From assembly GCA_964577175.1 (NCBI GenBank), contig CAZNYC010000006.1:1-58982 (forward strand): DNA of 58,982 nt. Reading direction: 5' to 3'. A program made the translations under genes and the position numbers. Below are positions 25,341 to 35,340 of the stretch, piece by piece. Under the pieces are notes generated by a model that did not search any database, was not told where the DNA came from, and saw only the letters and a list, made by a program, of their open reading frames with translations. Source of the DNA: BS750m-G62 sp964577175 (GTDB lineage Bacteria > Planctomycetota > Phycisphaerae > FEN-1346). Numbering within the stretch: the stretch's first letter is position 1; each line of letters starts with the position of its first letter.

Positions 25341-25961
25341 TCACTCCGCGCGCGTGATGCACTCCGGCGGAATCGCGTCGGAGAGCCAGACGGCGGGTCC
25401 CCCGCGGTAGAACCGCACCCCTGCCTTCGACGCGCATTCGGTGTCCACCTGGAGGATGACGGGGTCGGGGCACCGGCGGCGTCCGACCTCGCGGGCGGCG
25501 GGCGTGTCGACCGACAGGTGGACCCGTTGCCGCTGGCCCGCCGTCAACCCCTCGGCCAGGATGTCGTCGGCCGCCTCCGGCGTGGTGCCGTGGAACAGGA
25601 TTTCCGGCGGGTCGGCCGGCTTGTACTGGATGGGCTGCTCCAGGCTGTGGCCGTAGCGGGCCCGGATGCGCCCTTGCTCGATGGTGAACCGGGCCGCGCC
25701 GGGTCCCGACCGGACCAGTTGCTCGATCTGGTCGCGGGTGACGTTCTCGAGGCCGGGGCGGCGGCGGATGCCTTCGAGCAGGGCGTCGACGTCCGCCGCA
25801 CCGCGCGCGTCGAGTTCCAGGTCGATCTCCTCCGGATGGTGCCGCAGGGCGAACGCCAGGAACCGGCTGAGGCGTTCGTCGCCGGAAGGCCTCCGTTGGG
25901 GGCGAGGCCCCCCTCGGCTGTCGCGGCGTCCTCGGTGTCGGTCGCTGTCGCGTCGAGGCAT
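25341..25961 (-). CDS. kptA: RNA 2'-phosphotransferase (KptA/Tpt1 family)
   Basis: A 206-residue protein. A basic, probably disordered N-terminus of about 28 residues precedes the KptA domain. Family motifs are SRFLAFALRHHP (catalytic Arg and His region), DVDALLEGI, IRARYGHSLE, ILFHGTTPEAADDILAEGL (the HGT motif) and QRVHLSVD. The enzyme moves an RNA internal 2'-phosphate to NAD, giving ADP-ribose 1'',2''-cyclic phosphate. In bacteria, which lack the fungal tRNA ligase, its natural substrate is not established. AGGAG precedes the ATG at 25961; longer starts give only low-complexity residues. It stands alone between the NfeD operon and htrA. Confidence 0.9.
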   Translation of the reverse strand: MPRRDSDRHRGRRDSRGGPRPQRRPSGDERLSRFLAFALRHHPEEIDLELDARGAADVDALLEGIRRRPGLENVTRDQIEQLVRSGPGAARFTIEQGRIRARYGHSLEQPIQYKPADPPEILFHGTTPEAADDILAEGLTAGQRQRVHLSVDTPAAREVGRRRCPDPVILQVDTECASKAGVRFYRGGPAVWLSDAIPPECITRAE

Positions 25962-26395
25962 AGCGTGCTCCTGAGGTGCGGGTTCAAAGATCGGTATGCC
26001 GCACAATAGGGGTCGCGTGAGCGGTGTGCAAGCGAAAAGGCCGGTTTTTGGCCGGGAAACGGCGGATTCGCGCCCCGCGGTTTTGCGGGGCGGTGCCCCG
26101 CGTCGGCGCGGACGCCACCGGCCGGCAGCAGGCGACCGTTTCAAAAACGCCTTGCTGCGCCTCCCGGCGGGCACGTATCATAGAAACTTGGCCTGTCGGC
26201 GCGGCGTCGTTCCTCGGCGTTAGGCGGCTCGAGGGTGTCCCGCGGGCCGTCCGGGCGAGTCGGCCGGCGCGACATTCCGTGCCGCGGCGGTGAACAATTG
26301 AAGAGAGGCGGCGTCTAAGAGCGAGACCGAGTCGGCCCCGCGGGAGGCCGGCCGTTTCGTTTCCGGATCGCTCCGCGTGAAGAAGGAGAGAAGAT
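25962..26395. other. Divergent non-coding gap between kptA and htrA
   Basis: The 434-base gap holds the predicted htrA promoter (26152-26181) and a CCCCGCGGTTTTGCGGGGC hairpin at 26076-26094. A long G+C-rich 5' leader precedes htrA and includes GCGGCGGTGAACAATTGAAGA. No small open frame with a ribosome site was convincing. Confidence 0.5.
26152..26181 (+). promoter_or_regulatory. Promoter for the HtrA protease gene
   Basis: TTGCTG at 26152-26157 and TATCAT at 26176-26181 are separated by 18 bases. The start point would be near 26188, leaving a leader of about 200 bases. This is a consensus-only prediction. Confidence 0.4.
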
Positions 26396-27916
<1,521 letters not shown>

Positions 27917-27940
27917 CGCCGCGCCGAAACCGCCACCGCG

Positions 27941-27973
27941 AGCCCAGGGCTGTGCCGGCCCTGGGCTCTTTTT
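27941..27973 (+). terminator. Rho-independent terminator after htrA
   Basis: AGCCCAGGGC, loop, GCCCTGGGCT followed by CTTTTT: a strong hairpin with a T run directly after the protease gene. Confidence 0.85.
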
Positions 27974-27995
27974 ACCCGCTGTCGGAGGACGTGCC

Positions 27996-29363
27996 GTGCC
28001 GGACGACGCCGCCGCGACGCGCACCGCGCCGCACATCCCGTTTTCCCCCGCCCGCGCGCCCGTCTTCTACGGATGGGCGATCCTGGGTCTCGGCACGGTC
28101 GGCGTGCTGATGAGTGCCCCCGGCCAGACGATCGGCGTCTCGCCGTTCACCGAACCCCTGATGGCGGCGCTCGGCCTCTCGCGCGTCACGCTCAGCCTGG
28201 CGTACATGATCGGGACGATCGGCTCGAGCCTGCTCCTCGTGCCGGCGGGACGGTTGTACGACCGGTTCGGGGCGCGGGTCGTCGGGACGGTGTCGTGCGT
28301 GGCGCTGGGCGGCGTGCTGCTGGTCCTCAGCCGGTGCGATGTGTTGGCGGGGCGTCTTGCGGACTTCGTGGGGCCGGCGTACGCGACGGCGGCGGCGTTT
28401 GCGACCATCCTGGTCGGCTTCTTCGCACTGCGGCTGAGCGGGCAGGGGATGCTGACCCTCGTCTCGCGCAACATGATCATGAAGTGGTTCGATCGCCGGC
28501 GCGGCACGGTAAGCGGCGTGAGCGGCGTGTTCACCGCCCTCGGGTTGTCCGGCGCCCCGCGCGTCCTGAAAGCCCTGATCGATGCCTTCGGCTGGCAGGG
28601 GACGTGGGCCATGTTAGCCGGCGTTATCGGCATCGGGTACGCCGCCGTGGCCCTGGTGTTCTGGCGCGACAGCCCGGAGGAGTGCGGTTTATCGCCGGAC
28701 GGCGACCCGCCCGGGGGGGACGCGTCCGGCGGCGGGTCGCGGCCGGCGGTGCGGAACTTCACGCTGGGCGAGGCCCTCCGCCGGTATCCGTTCTGGATGT
28801 TCGCCGTCGCCCTCTCGCTCTTCGGCATGTACGTGACCGGGATGACGTTCAACGTGGCGTCGATCTTCCGGCAGGTTGGGGGGGCGGGCGACGAGGCGTA
28901 CGCCATCTTCCTGCCGGGGGCGGTCATCGGGGTCACCATCCGGTTGGGCGCGGGGTGGCTGAGCGACCGCATCCCGCTGAAATATCTCCTGATGGGCATG
29001 CTGGCGGGCATCGGGGTCTCCGTTACCGGCCTGATCGTGCCGGACGCCGACTTCCGCTTCTGGGTCTTCGTGGCGGGCAACGGTCTGAGCATGGGGTTCT
29101 TCGGGCTGCTGCTTCAAGTGACCTGGCCGCGGTTCTTCGGCCGGCTGCACCTGGGGGCAATCAGCGGCTTTGCGACCGCCCTGACGGTCTTCGCCAGCGC
29201 CCTCGGGCCGTACCTCTTCAGCCAGGTCCTGGACGAGACCGGCTCCTACCGGCTCATCGGCTGGATCATGCTGGCGGCGTCGGGCGTGCTGATCGCCGGC
29301 TCCTTCCGGGCCGATAATCCGCAGAAGGTGCCGGTCATTGCGGCTCCGCCGCCGGGGACCTGA
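27996..29363 (+). CDS. MFS transporter (oxalate/monocarboxylate-type)
   Basis: A 455-residue protein with about twelve membrane helices in two halves joined by a Gly/Asp/Pro-rich loop (about residues 228-250). VPAGRLYDRFGAR near residue 84 is the MFS motif A between helices 2 and 3, and RLGAGWLSDRIPLKY is its counterpart in the second half. The overall pattern (GQTIGVSPFTEPLMAALGLS near the start, RRGTVSGVSGVF) resembles the oxalate:formate antiporter/monocarboxylate branch. The substrate is not known. The start is a GTG at 27996 with GGAGG eight bases upstream. The next gene, a phosphoglycerate mutase, starts 134 bases later. Confidence 0.85.
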   Translation: MPDDAAATRTAPHIPFSPARAPVFYGWAILGLGTVGVLMSAPGQTIGVSPFTEPLMAALGLSRVTLSLAYMIGTIGSSLLLVPAGRLYDRFGARVVGTVSCVALGGVLLVLSRCDVLAGRLADFVGPAYATAAAFATILVGFFALRLSGQGMLTLVSRNMIMKWFDRRRGTVSGVSGVFTALGLSGAPRVLKALIDAFGWQGTWAMLAGVIGIGYAAVALVFWRDSPEECGLSPDGDPPGGDASGGGSRPAVRNFTLGEALRRYPFWMFAVALSLFGMYVTGMTFNVASIFRQVGGAGDEAYAIFLPGAVIGVTIRLGAGWLSDRIPLKYLLMGMLAGIGVSVTGLIVPDADFRFWVFVAGNGLSMGFFGLLLQVTWPRFFGRLHLGAISGFATALTVFASALGPYLFSQVLDETGSYRLIGWIMLAASGVLIAGSFRADNPQKVPVIAAPPPGT

Positions 29364-29497
29364 GGAGGGCTCCTGGAACCTTCGTCGCGAGGCGCCCATC
29401 GCTTGCACCCGCCGCCGCGGGGCGGTATCCTGGGAGGGCCGGACGCGAACCGACCGCGCGGCCGTCCGCCGCGCCCCTTATCACAGAGGAGACGCAC

Positions 29498-30712
29498 ATG
29501 CCAACCACGATGGACCTCTCGCCCTTGCTCCAGGAGGGCGGCAAGATCGTCCTGTTCGTCTGGGACGGCGTCGGCGGCATCCAGGCCGGCCCGGACGACG
29601 TGACCGAACTCCAGGCCGCCCGCACCCCCAACGCCGACCGCCTCGTCGCCGACGGCTGCGGCGGGCTGCTCGAACCGGTCTACCCCGGCGTCACGCCCGG
29701 CAGCGGGCCGGGGCACCTCGGCCTGTTCGGCTACGACCCGGTCGCGTACCAGTGCGGCCGTGGGGCGCTGGCCGCCGCCGGCGTCGGCTTCGACCTTCAG
29801 CACGGCGACGTGGCGGCCCGGCTCAACTTCTGCACGCTCGACGACGCCGGCAACGTGACCGACCGCCGCGCCGGCCGCATCCCCAACGAGGAGTGCGAGC
29901 GCCTCGTCGGCCGCCTGCGCGAGGCCGTCACCGAAGTCAACGGTGTGGAGGTGCACTGGACGCCCGTCAAGGAACACCGGGCCCTGCTGGTGCTTCGCGG
30001 CGAGGGGCTGGGCGACGGCCTGGAGGACACCGACCCGCAGGCGACCGGCGTCCCGCCGCGCGAGGTCACCACGACGGACGACACGCCCGAAAGCGCCCGC
30101 ACCGCCGAGGTCATGCGCGCCCTGTTGCCGCAGGTCCGCGACCTGCTCGCCGATGAAGAGAAGGCCAACATGATCCTGGTTCGCGGGTTCGCCGAGCGCC
30201 CCGCCTGGCCGACCGTGACGGAGCGGTTCGGCGTCCGCGCCGCCGTCGTCGCGGGCACGCCCATGTACCGCGGCGTCGCGAAACTGGTCGGCATGGAACC
30301 CCTCGAGGCCACCAACGACGTCGAGAAGGACGTGGCCGGTCTCACCGAGGCGTGGGACGACTACGACTTCTTCTTCCTCCATTACAAGCACACCGATAAG
30401 GCGGGTGAGGACGGCGACTTCGACGCCAAGGTCCATTACATCGAGGAGGCCGATGGGGCGCTGCCCGCCCTCCTGGACCTCGGCCCGGGCGCCCTGACGG
30501 TGACCGCCGACCACTCGACGCCGTCGGCGATGAAGGCGCATTCGTTCCACCCGGTACCGGTGCTGCTGTCGGCGGCCCTGGCCCGCCGCGACGGCGTGAC
30601 GGAGTTCAACGAAGTGGCGTGCGCCGCGGGCGGGCTGGGCCTGCGGCCGAGCACGCACCTCATGCCGCTGCTGCTCGGCCACGCCGGCCGGCTGGCCAAG
30701 TTCGGGGCGTGA
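29498..30712 (+). CDS. apgM: Cofactor-independent phosphoglycerate mutase, archaeal type
   Basis: A 404-residue protein of the alkaline-phosphatase superfamily; ApgM interconverts 3- and 2-phosphoglycerate in glycolysis. Motifs are Asp23 in FVWDGVGG (metal), Ser69 in TPGSGPGHLGLFGYDP (phospho-acceptor), RVGFA-like LVRGFAERP, FFFLHYKHTDKAGEDGDFDA (metal His and Asp residues), and TADHSTPSAMKAHS. Length matches the family. AGAGGAGAC precedes the ATG. The Mut7-C gene begins 9 bases after it, indicating an operon. Confidence 0.92.
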   Translation: MPTTMDLSPLLQEGGKIVLFVWDGVGGIQAGPDDVTELQAARTPNADRLVADGCGGLLEPVYPGVTPGSGPGHLGLFGYDPVAYQCGRGALAAAGVGFDLQHGDVAARLNFCTLDDAGNVTDRRAGRIPNEECERLVGRLREAVTEVNGVEVHWTPVKEHRALLVLRGEGLGDGLEDTDPQATGVPPREVTTTDDTPESARTAEVMRALLPQVRDLLADEEKANMILVRGFAERPAWPTVTERFGVRAAVVAGTPMYRGVAKLVGMEPLEATNDVEKDVAGLTEAWDDYDFFFLHYKHTDKAGEDGDFDAKVHYIEEADGALPALLDLGPGALTVTADHSTPSAMKAHSFHPVPVLLSAALARRDGVTEFNEVACAAGGLGLRPSTHLMPLLLGHAGRLAKFGA

Positions 30713-30721
30713 GTCAGTCTC

Positions 30722-31207
30722 ATGGCCGGCAACGGTGCTAACGCCGACGACGCCCCCGCCTTCTGGTGCGACGCCATGCTGGGCGGTCTGGCCCGCTGGC
30801 TCCGGGCCGCCGGGTACGACGCCGCCTGGGAGGAGGGCATCGACGACGCGGACCTCCTCCGCCGCGCCCTCGCAGGCAACCGCATCCTCCTGACCTGCGA
30901 CACGGAACTCGTGCGCCACGGGGCGATCCGGTCCGGCCGCGTTCGCGCCCTCCTCTTGCCGCACGGCCTGGACAAGGTCGGGCAGTTGCGGTTCGTCTTC
31001 GAGCGGTTGGGCCTGGAGCGCCGCCCGCCCCGATGCATGGCGTGCGGGGGCCGGCTGGAGCGGATCCCGAAGGCGTCGGCCCGGCCGGAGGTGCCCGCCC
31101 GGACCTTCCAGTGGTGCGACGCGTACTTCCGGTGCCGGCGGTGTGCGAAAGTGTTCTGGCGCGGCACGCACTGGGAGAAGATCGAGGCCGCCCTCCACCG
31201 CCTGTAA
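30722..31207 (+). CDS. Mut7-C RNase domain protein with zinc ribbon
   Basis: A 161-residue protein. The N-terminal half (WCDAMLGGLARWLRAAGYDA, then IDDADLLRRAL and ILLTCDTELVRHG) is the PIN-like Mut7-C fold with acidic residues suited to metal-dependent RNase activity. The C-terminal half is a zinc ribbon with CMAC at 105-108 and CRRC at 138-141. The family is widespread and its substrate unknown; the eukaryotic relative Mut-7 is an exonuclease. It starts 9 bases after apgM, so the two are cotranscribed. No signal peptide is present. Confidence 0.88.
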   Translation: MAGNGANADDAPAFWCDAMLGGLARWLRAAGYDAAWEEGIDDADLLRRALAGNRILLTCDTELVRHGAIRSGRVRALLLPHGLDKVGQLRFVFERLGLERRPPRCMACGGRLERIPKASARPEVPARTFQWCDAYFRCRRCAKVFWRGTHWEKIEAALHRL

Positions 31208-31495
31208 GAGCCTGTCCGGCGTCGATCGCGGCGGGTCTTCGCACCCGCCTCGCGGTGTCCAGGACCGGCCACCGCGCGATACCCCCTTCGAGACCGCCTG
31301 GTCACCCAACATCGGGCGGCCATGCCGTCCGCCGCGGTGTGAAAAAGCCCGTTTCGTGGCCCTGCGCCACACCCGCTTCTCCGCGCGCAGGCCATGTTTC
31401 TTCAAGATAAACCGCATTTCCTGCCGATACTGCGATGTTCCACACACGCTGATAACACATCGGGGGCGCGCTTTCGGGATGGGAATGGGGGCCCC
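31208..31495. repeat. Intergenic repeats upstream of the GGDEF gene
   Basis: Contains GCGGGTCTTCGCACCCGC, a motif TCACCCAACATCGGGCGGCC (31301-31320; inverted relative at 46567-46595) and a less G+C-rich segment 31340-31490. A frame open from the ATG at 31394 crosses this segment, but its third codon positions are A/T-rich, unlike the genes around it, so I treat it as non-coding leader. Confidence 0.5.
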
Positions 31496-33865
31496 GTGGG
31501 CGATTGGTGTCTGGCATACAGTATCTTCCGTCTGGTCGTATTGTGCACGGCGATGGCGGCGATTCCGACGCTCGTGTGGCGTCGGACCGGCGGCCGGCCG
31601 GTCGGTTACGCCGTCCTGCTCCTCGGCGTGGCGGTGCTCATCGCCGGGGAGACGGTCCGCCTGACGGGCCTCGCCGCGCCGTCCTGGGTGGCGTGGGCGG
31701 ACGCCCTGGAGGCGAACCTTCCCTTTCATGCCGTTGGCTTTGCCCTTCTCCTGGTCGGATACCTGGTGCTGATGCGGAACCTCTCGTCCGACCAGTCGCA
31801 CCAGAAGCGCCTGGCGCAGAACGCCCTTTGCCGCGCCGAAGAGGCCCGCCTGCACAAGGCCAAACTCGAGGCCATTCTCGACAGCGCCACCGACCACTGC
31901 ATCCTTACGTGCGACGCCGTCGGCCGCATCACCTCTTGCTCTCGCGGCGGGGCCCGGATGCTGGGCTGGCGGCCCGAGGAGGTGGTGGCGCGCCAAAGCC
32001 TCGAGGCCTTCCGCCCGCCCGACCACCCCATGACCGTCCAGGGCCTGCTGGAGACCGTCCGCCAGCGCGGCCGCTTCGACGGCGAGTTGCCGTTCTGCCG
32101 GAAAGACGGCCGGACCCTGCCCACCCTGGTGACCGTCACGCCGATGGCCGGTTCCGCCGACGGCCCGGAGGGCTACGTCGTGGTCGCCAAGGACATCAGC
32201 GAGATGAAGGCGGCCCGCGACGCCCTGCGGCGCGAACGGGACTTCGTGCGGGGCGTCATCGAGACCAACAGCATGTTCATCATCGGCGTCTCGCTGCGCG
32301 ACGGCCGCATCACATTCTTCAACCACGGGGCCGAGCGGATCAGCGGCTACCGGCGGGAGGAGGTCATCGGGCGAACGTATGCGGAGGTCTTCCTTTCCGA
32401 AGACGACACGCCGCGCCTCGATCGGCTGCTCGAGCACCTTCGCGCGGGCGACCGGCAGCCCGTCGGCCGGCACGAAAGCACCATCCGGACCAAGGACGGG
32501 CAGACGCGGTCCATGTCCTGGACCTATTCCGCCTCCGTCGGGGAGGACGGCGAGGTGACGTACGTCGTCGGCTTCGGCCAGGACGTGACGGAGCAGCGGC
32601 GGATGCAGGTCTCGCTCGAACAGACCCGGCAGGAACTGGAGGAGGCCAACCGGGCCCTGTCCCGCCTCGCCACGACCGATTACCTGACCGGCCTGGTCAA
32701 CCGCCGGCAGGCCGATGAACTGCTGCGGCGCGAGGTGGCCCGCGCACGCCGCCAGTGCACGCCCGTGGCCGTCGTCATGATGGACCTCGACCATTTCAAG
32801 GCGATCAACGACACGCGCGGCCATGGGGTCGGCGACCGGTGCCTGAAGCACGTGGCCGAGCAGTTCCGCGACCGGCTCCGGACCAGCGACGTGGTGGCCC
32901 GGTACGGCGGCGAGGAGTTCCTGCTCGTCCTGCCCGACACCGACATCGACCAGGCCGCCGACCTCGCCGACCAGGTCCGCCGCCGCGTCCAGGACCACCC
33001 CTTGCAGCACGAGGGCGAGGCGATCCGGCTCAGCCTGAGCGGCGGCGTGGCCGTCTACCAACTCCATCTCGATACGGCCCCCGAGGACCTCGTCCACTGG
33101 GCCGACGAGGCCATGTACTGCGCCAAGAACGTGGGCGGCAACCGCGTGGTCGTGTGGGACGACGTGCAGCGCGGCAAGGTGGAGCCGAGCCTGGCCGGCA
33201 CGCGCGAGGCCCGCCAACTCCGCCGGACGGTGGAATCCCTCGGCCGGCGGAACCGCCGCACCTTCCTCCAGAACGTGTGTGAACTCATCGACAGGGTCGA
33301 AGCGCGGAACCCCTACAGCGTTGGCCACTCGCGGAACGTGGCCGCCTACGCCGTCGCCATTGCCGGCCAACTCGGGCTGGCGGAGGACGAGGTCGCGCTG
33401 CTCGGCCGGGCCGCTCGCCTCCAGGACATCGGCAAGGCCGCCATCCCCGAGGACACCATTTGGAAGGACGCGCCGCTCTCCAAGAGCGACTGGGCGCTGG
33501 TGTGCCAGCACCCGGCGGCGGCCGTCAAGATCCTCCAGCGCCTTTCGTTCCTGCACCGGGAGGTGCACCTGATCCGCCACCACCACGAGCGGCCGGACGG
33601 GCGGGGCTACCCGGACGGCCTGGCGGGCGAGGCCATCCCGCTGGGCTCGCGCGTGATGGCGGTCGCCGAGGCCCTCGACGCCATGACCCGTCCCCGGCCG
33701 CACCGGCCCGCCCTGACGTTGGACCAGGCCGTCGAGCAACTGCGGGCGGGCGTCTTCAAGCAGTTCGACCACACGGTGGTGGAGGCGGCGGTCGACGCCG
33801 CCGACCTGGCCGACGACTGGCCGCTCGCTTGCCCCGACGCCGTAGCCGCCGGCACCGCGTCCTGA
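31496..33865 (+). CDS. Membrane PAS-PAS-GGDEF-HD-GYP protein with degenerate HD motif
   Basis: About 789 residues from the GTG at 31496. Three N-terminal membrane helices are followed by two PAS domains (TDHCILTCDAVGRITSCSRG; NSMFIIGVSLRDGRITFFNH). A GGDEF domain has the active GGEEF signature and an upstream RTSD inhibitory-site motif five residues before it. A C-terminal HD-GYP-type domain retains HSRNVAAYA and HHHERPDGRGYPDGL. The HD pair reads QDIGK instead of HDIGK (codon CAG at 33422-33424). It probably makes cyclic di-GMP with product inhibition; phosphodiesterase activity is doubtful. A longer frame begins at ATG 31394, but its extra residues use atypical codons. GGGGG precedes the GTG. 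Confidence 0.87.
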   Translation: MGDWCLAYSIFRLVVLCTAMAAIPTLVWRRTGGRPVGYAVLLLGVAVLIAGETVRLTGLAAPSWVAWADALEANLPFHAVGFALLLVGYLVLMRNLSSDQSHQKRLAQNALCRAEEARLHKAKLEAILDSATDHCILTCDAVGRITSCSRGGARMLGWRPEEVVARQSLEAFRPPDHPMTVQGLLETVRQRGRFDGELPFCRKDGRTLPTLVTVTPMAGSADGPEGYVVVAKDISEMKAARDALRRERDFVRGVIETNSMFIIGVSLRDGRITFFNHGAERISGYRREEVIGRTYAEVFLSEDDTPRLDRLLEHLRAGDRQPVGRHESTIRTKDGQTRSMSWTYSASVGEDGEVTYVVGFGQDVTEQRRMQVSLEQTRQELEEANRALSRLATTDYLTGLVNRRQADELLRREVARARRQCTPVAVVMMDLDHFKAINDTRGHGVGDRCLKHVAEQFRDRLRTSDVVARYGGEEFLLVLPDTDIDQAADLADQVRRRVQDHPLQHEGEAIRLSLSGGVAVYQLHLDTAPEDLVHWADEAMYCAKNVGGNRVVVWDDVQRGKVEPSLAGTREARQLRRTVESLGRRNRRTFLQNVCELIDRVEARNPYSVGHSRNVAAYAVAIAGQLGLAEDEVALLGRAARLQDIGKAAIPEDTIWKDAPLSKSDWALVCQHPAAAVKILQRLSFLHREVHLIRHHHERPDGRGYPDGLAGEAIPLGSRVMAVAEALDAMTRPRPHRPALTLDQAVEQLRAGVFKQFDHTVVEAAVDAADLADDWPLACPDAVAAGTAS

Positions 33866-33901
33866 GACCGGTTCCACTTTTCAGCGGTCGTGAGGCTCCG
33901 A

Positions 33902-33930
33902 TTGACGTGGCCGCGCCGCTGCTCCATAAT
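33902..33930 (+). promoter_or_regulatory. Promoter for the enolase-superfamily gene
   Basis: TTGACG (33902-33907) and CATAAT (33925-33930) are 17 bases apart, directing a start near 33937, about 26 bases before the ATG. Confidence 0.5.
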
Positions 33931-33962
33931 CGTGGCGTGGGGGAAAGAGGACGCCTGCACCC

Positions 33963-35126
33963 ATGCCACCGCGCCCGCGTGCCCTGGAGGTCTGGGCCTA
34001 CGAGATCCCGATGCGCATCCGGTTCGAGCACGCCCGGGCTGCGCGCGACACCAGCACCGGCATCCTGGTCCGCCTGGTCCTCGACGACGGCAGCGTGGGG
34101 TGGGGCGAGGGGATTCCCCGCAATTACGTCACGGGCGAGACGGTGGCCGGCGCCGTGCGCGTCATCGGCGACCACTACGCCGAGCGCCTGTCGGCCGACG
34201 CGCCCCTGGCGACCGACCCGATCGCCGACGGCGACGTCGTTCACCACGCCGCCTGGTGCGCCTGCGAACTGGCGTACCTCGACGCCGTGGGCCGGTCCCG
34301 GCGTCAGCGGGTGGCGGACATGCTGGCCGGCCGCTTCGGCCTCAGGCCGCACCGTCTGCTGCGGCGGGTGAGCGGCGTGCTCGGCCGCCGGCCGGTGGAG
34401 AAGATCCGCCGCACACTCCGGCTGATGCGCCTCCTCTCGATCCGCGATTACAAACTGAAGGTGGGCGCCGAACCCGGCCTCGACGAGGCGAACCTGGCGG
34501 AGATCCACCGACAGTTGGGCCGTGGGCTCCGACGGCGGCGCGGGCCCACCCGCCGGACCCTCCGCGTCGACGCCAACGGCGCCTGGGACCTCGAGCAGGC
34601 CGTCCGGCGCGCGGCCGTCCTCGCCCGGTACCACGTGCTGGCGGTCGAACAGCCCCTGGCCAAGGGCGACGAGGCGGCCCTGGCGGAGTTGAGGCACCGG
34701 ACGCGGGTGCCGATCATGCTGGACGAATCGCTCATCACGTGCACGGAGGCGGAGCGGTTCGTGGCCGGCGGGCAGGTGGACCTCTTCAACATCCGCATCT
34801 CGAAGAACGGCGGCCTGATCGGGAGCCTGAAACTCGCCGAACTTGCCGACCGGGCCGGCCTCGATTTCCAACTCGGGTGCATGGTCGGCGAGACCGGCGT
34901 CCTCACCGCCGCCGGACGCGTCTTCCTGGAACTGGTCGGCCGGCGGGTCCGATTCTCCGAGGGGTCCTACGGGCGGGTGCTGCTGCGGGCCGACGTGACG
35001 CGCGAGCGGCTCTCGTTCGGCTACGGCGGGTTCGTCCGGGCCATGACCGGCCCCGGGCTGGGCGTCCACGTGTCGATGCGGAAGGTCCGGCGCCTCGCCC
35101 GGCGCGAACTGCGGCTGGAGTACTGA
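33963..35126 (+). CDS. Enolase-superfamily enzyme (muconate cycloisomerase / dipeptide epimerase-like)
   Basis: A 387-residue cytoplasmic protein. An N-terminal capping domain (GWGEGIPRNYVTG) is followed by a TIM barrel. The general-base Lys lies in IRDYKLKVG. Metal ligands are at DANGAWDL (Asp), AVEQPL (Glu) and IMLDESL (Asp), and a second Lys is in RISKNGGLIG. The KxK, D-E-D and K order is that of the muconate-lactonizing subgroup, which includes o-succinylbenzoate synthase and L-Ala-D/L-Glu epimerase. The substrate cannot be set from sequence alone, but a dipeptide-epimerase role in peptidoglycan recycling would fit the amidase at 7207. Preceded by a consensus promoter. A possible small gene follows two bases after its stop. 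Confidence 0.82.
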   Translation: MPPRPRALEVWAYEIPMRIRFEHARAARDTSTGILVRLVLDDGSVGWGEGIPRNYVTGETVAGAVRVIGDHYAERLSADAPLATDPIADGDVVHHAAWCACELAYLDAVGRSRRQRVADMLAGRFGLRPHRLLRRVSGVLGRRPVEKIRRTLRLMRLLSIRDYKLKVGAEPGLDEANLAEIHRQLGRGLRRRRGPTRRTLRVDANGAWDLEQAVRRAAVLARYHVLAVEQPLAKGDEAALAELRHRTRVPIMLDESLITCTEAERFVAGGQVDLFNIRISKNGGLIGSLKLAELADRAGLDFQLGCMVGETGVLTAAGRVFLELVGRRVRFSEGSYGRVLLRADVTRERLSFGYGGFVRAMTGPGLGVHVSMRKVRRLARRELRLEY

Positions 35127-35128
35127 TC

Positions 35129-35323
35129 ATGTCCCATTCGTCCCGCGACGACGAGCCGGCCCGGCCCCCGCGGTTTCCCCGGCGCCGGTGGAAACCCGCA
35201 CAGACCGAGCGGGTGGAGGGTCCTGAGCGGGGCGGCGCCTACGACCGCCGGCACCGGCGCCGCGAGGCCGAAGAAGAAATCGACGACGCCCTCGGCTCGC
35301 CCCCTGACGACGAATCGGCGTAG
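35129..35323 (+). CDS. Small charged hypothetical protein
   Basis: A 64-residue frame beginning MSHSSRDDEPARPP two bases after the enolase-superfamily stop. It is very rich in Arg, Pro, Glu and Asp (RRHRRREAEEEIDDALG), with no hydrophobic core, so it would be disordered. No ribosome site stands out, but coupling to the upstream stop is possible. It may be a real small gene or a chance frame in G+C-rich DNA; I lean slightly toward real because it ends just before the repeat array. Confidence 0.35.
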   Translation: MSHSSRDDEPARPPRFPRRRWKPAQTERVEGPERGGAYDRRHRRREAEEEIDDALGSPPDDESA

Positions 35324-35340
35324 CGCGGGGGGCGTCGACA

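Noticed and set aside
26000..26395. Possible structured RNA in the htrA leader
   Set aside because: Only generic G+C hairpins visible, with no match to a riboswitch or known RNA that I can recognise.
31394..31495. N-terminal extension of the GGDEF protein from the ATG at 31394
   Set aside because: Third codon positions are A/T-rich, unlike the rest of the gene, and no ribosome site precedes it; the GTG at 31496 is preferred, though the longer form is not excluded.
29246..33877. A 1.5-kilocodon minus-strand frame opposite apgM and the GGDEF gene
   Set aside because: Antisense to two clearly assigned genes; its translation has no family motifs and is highly biased in composition.
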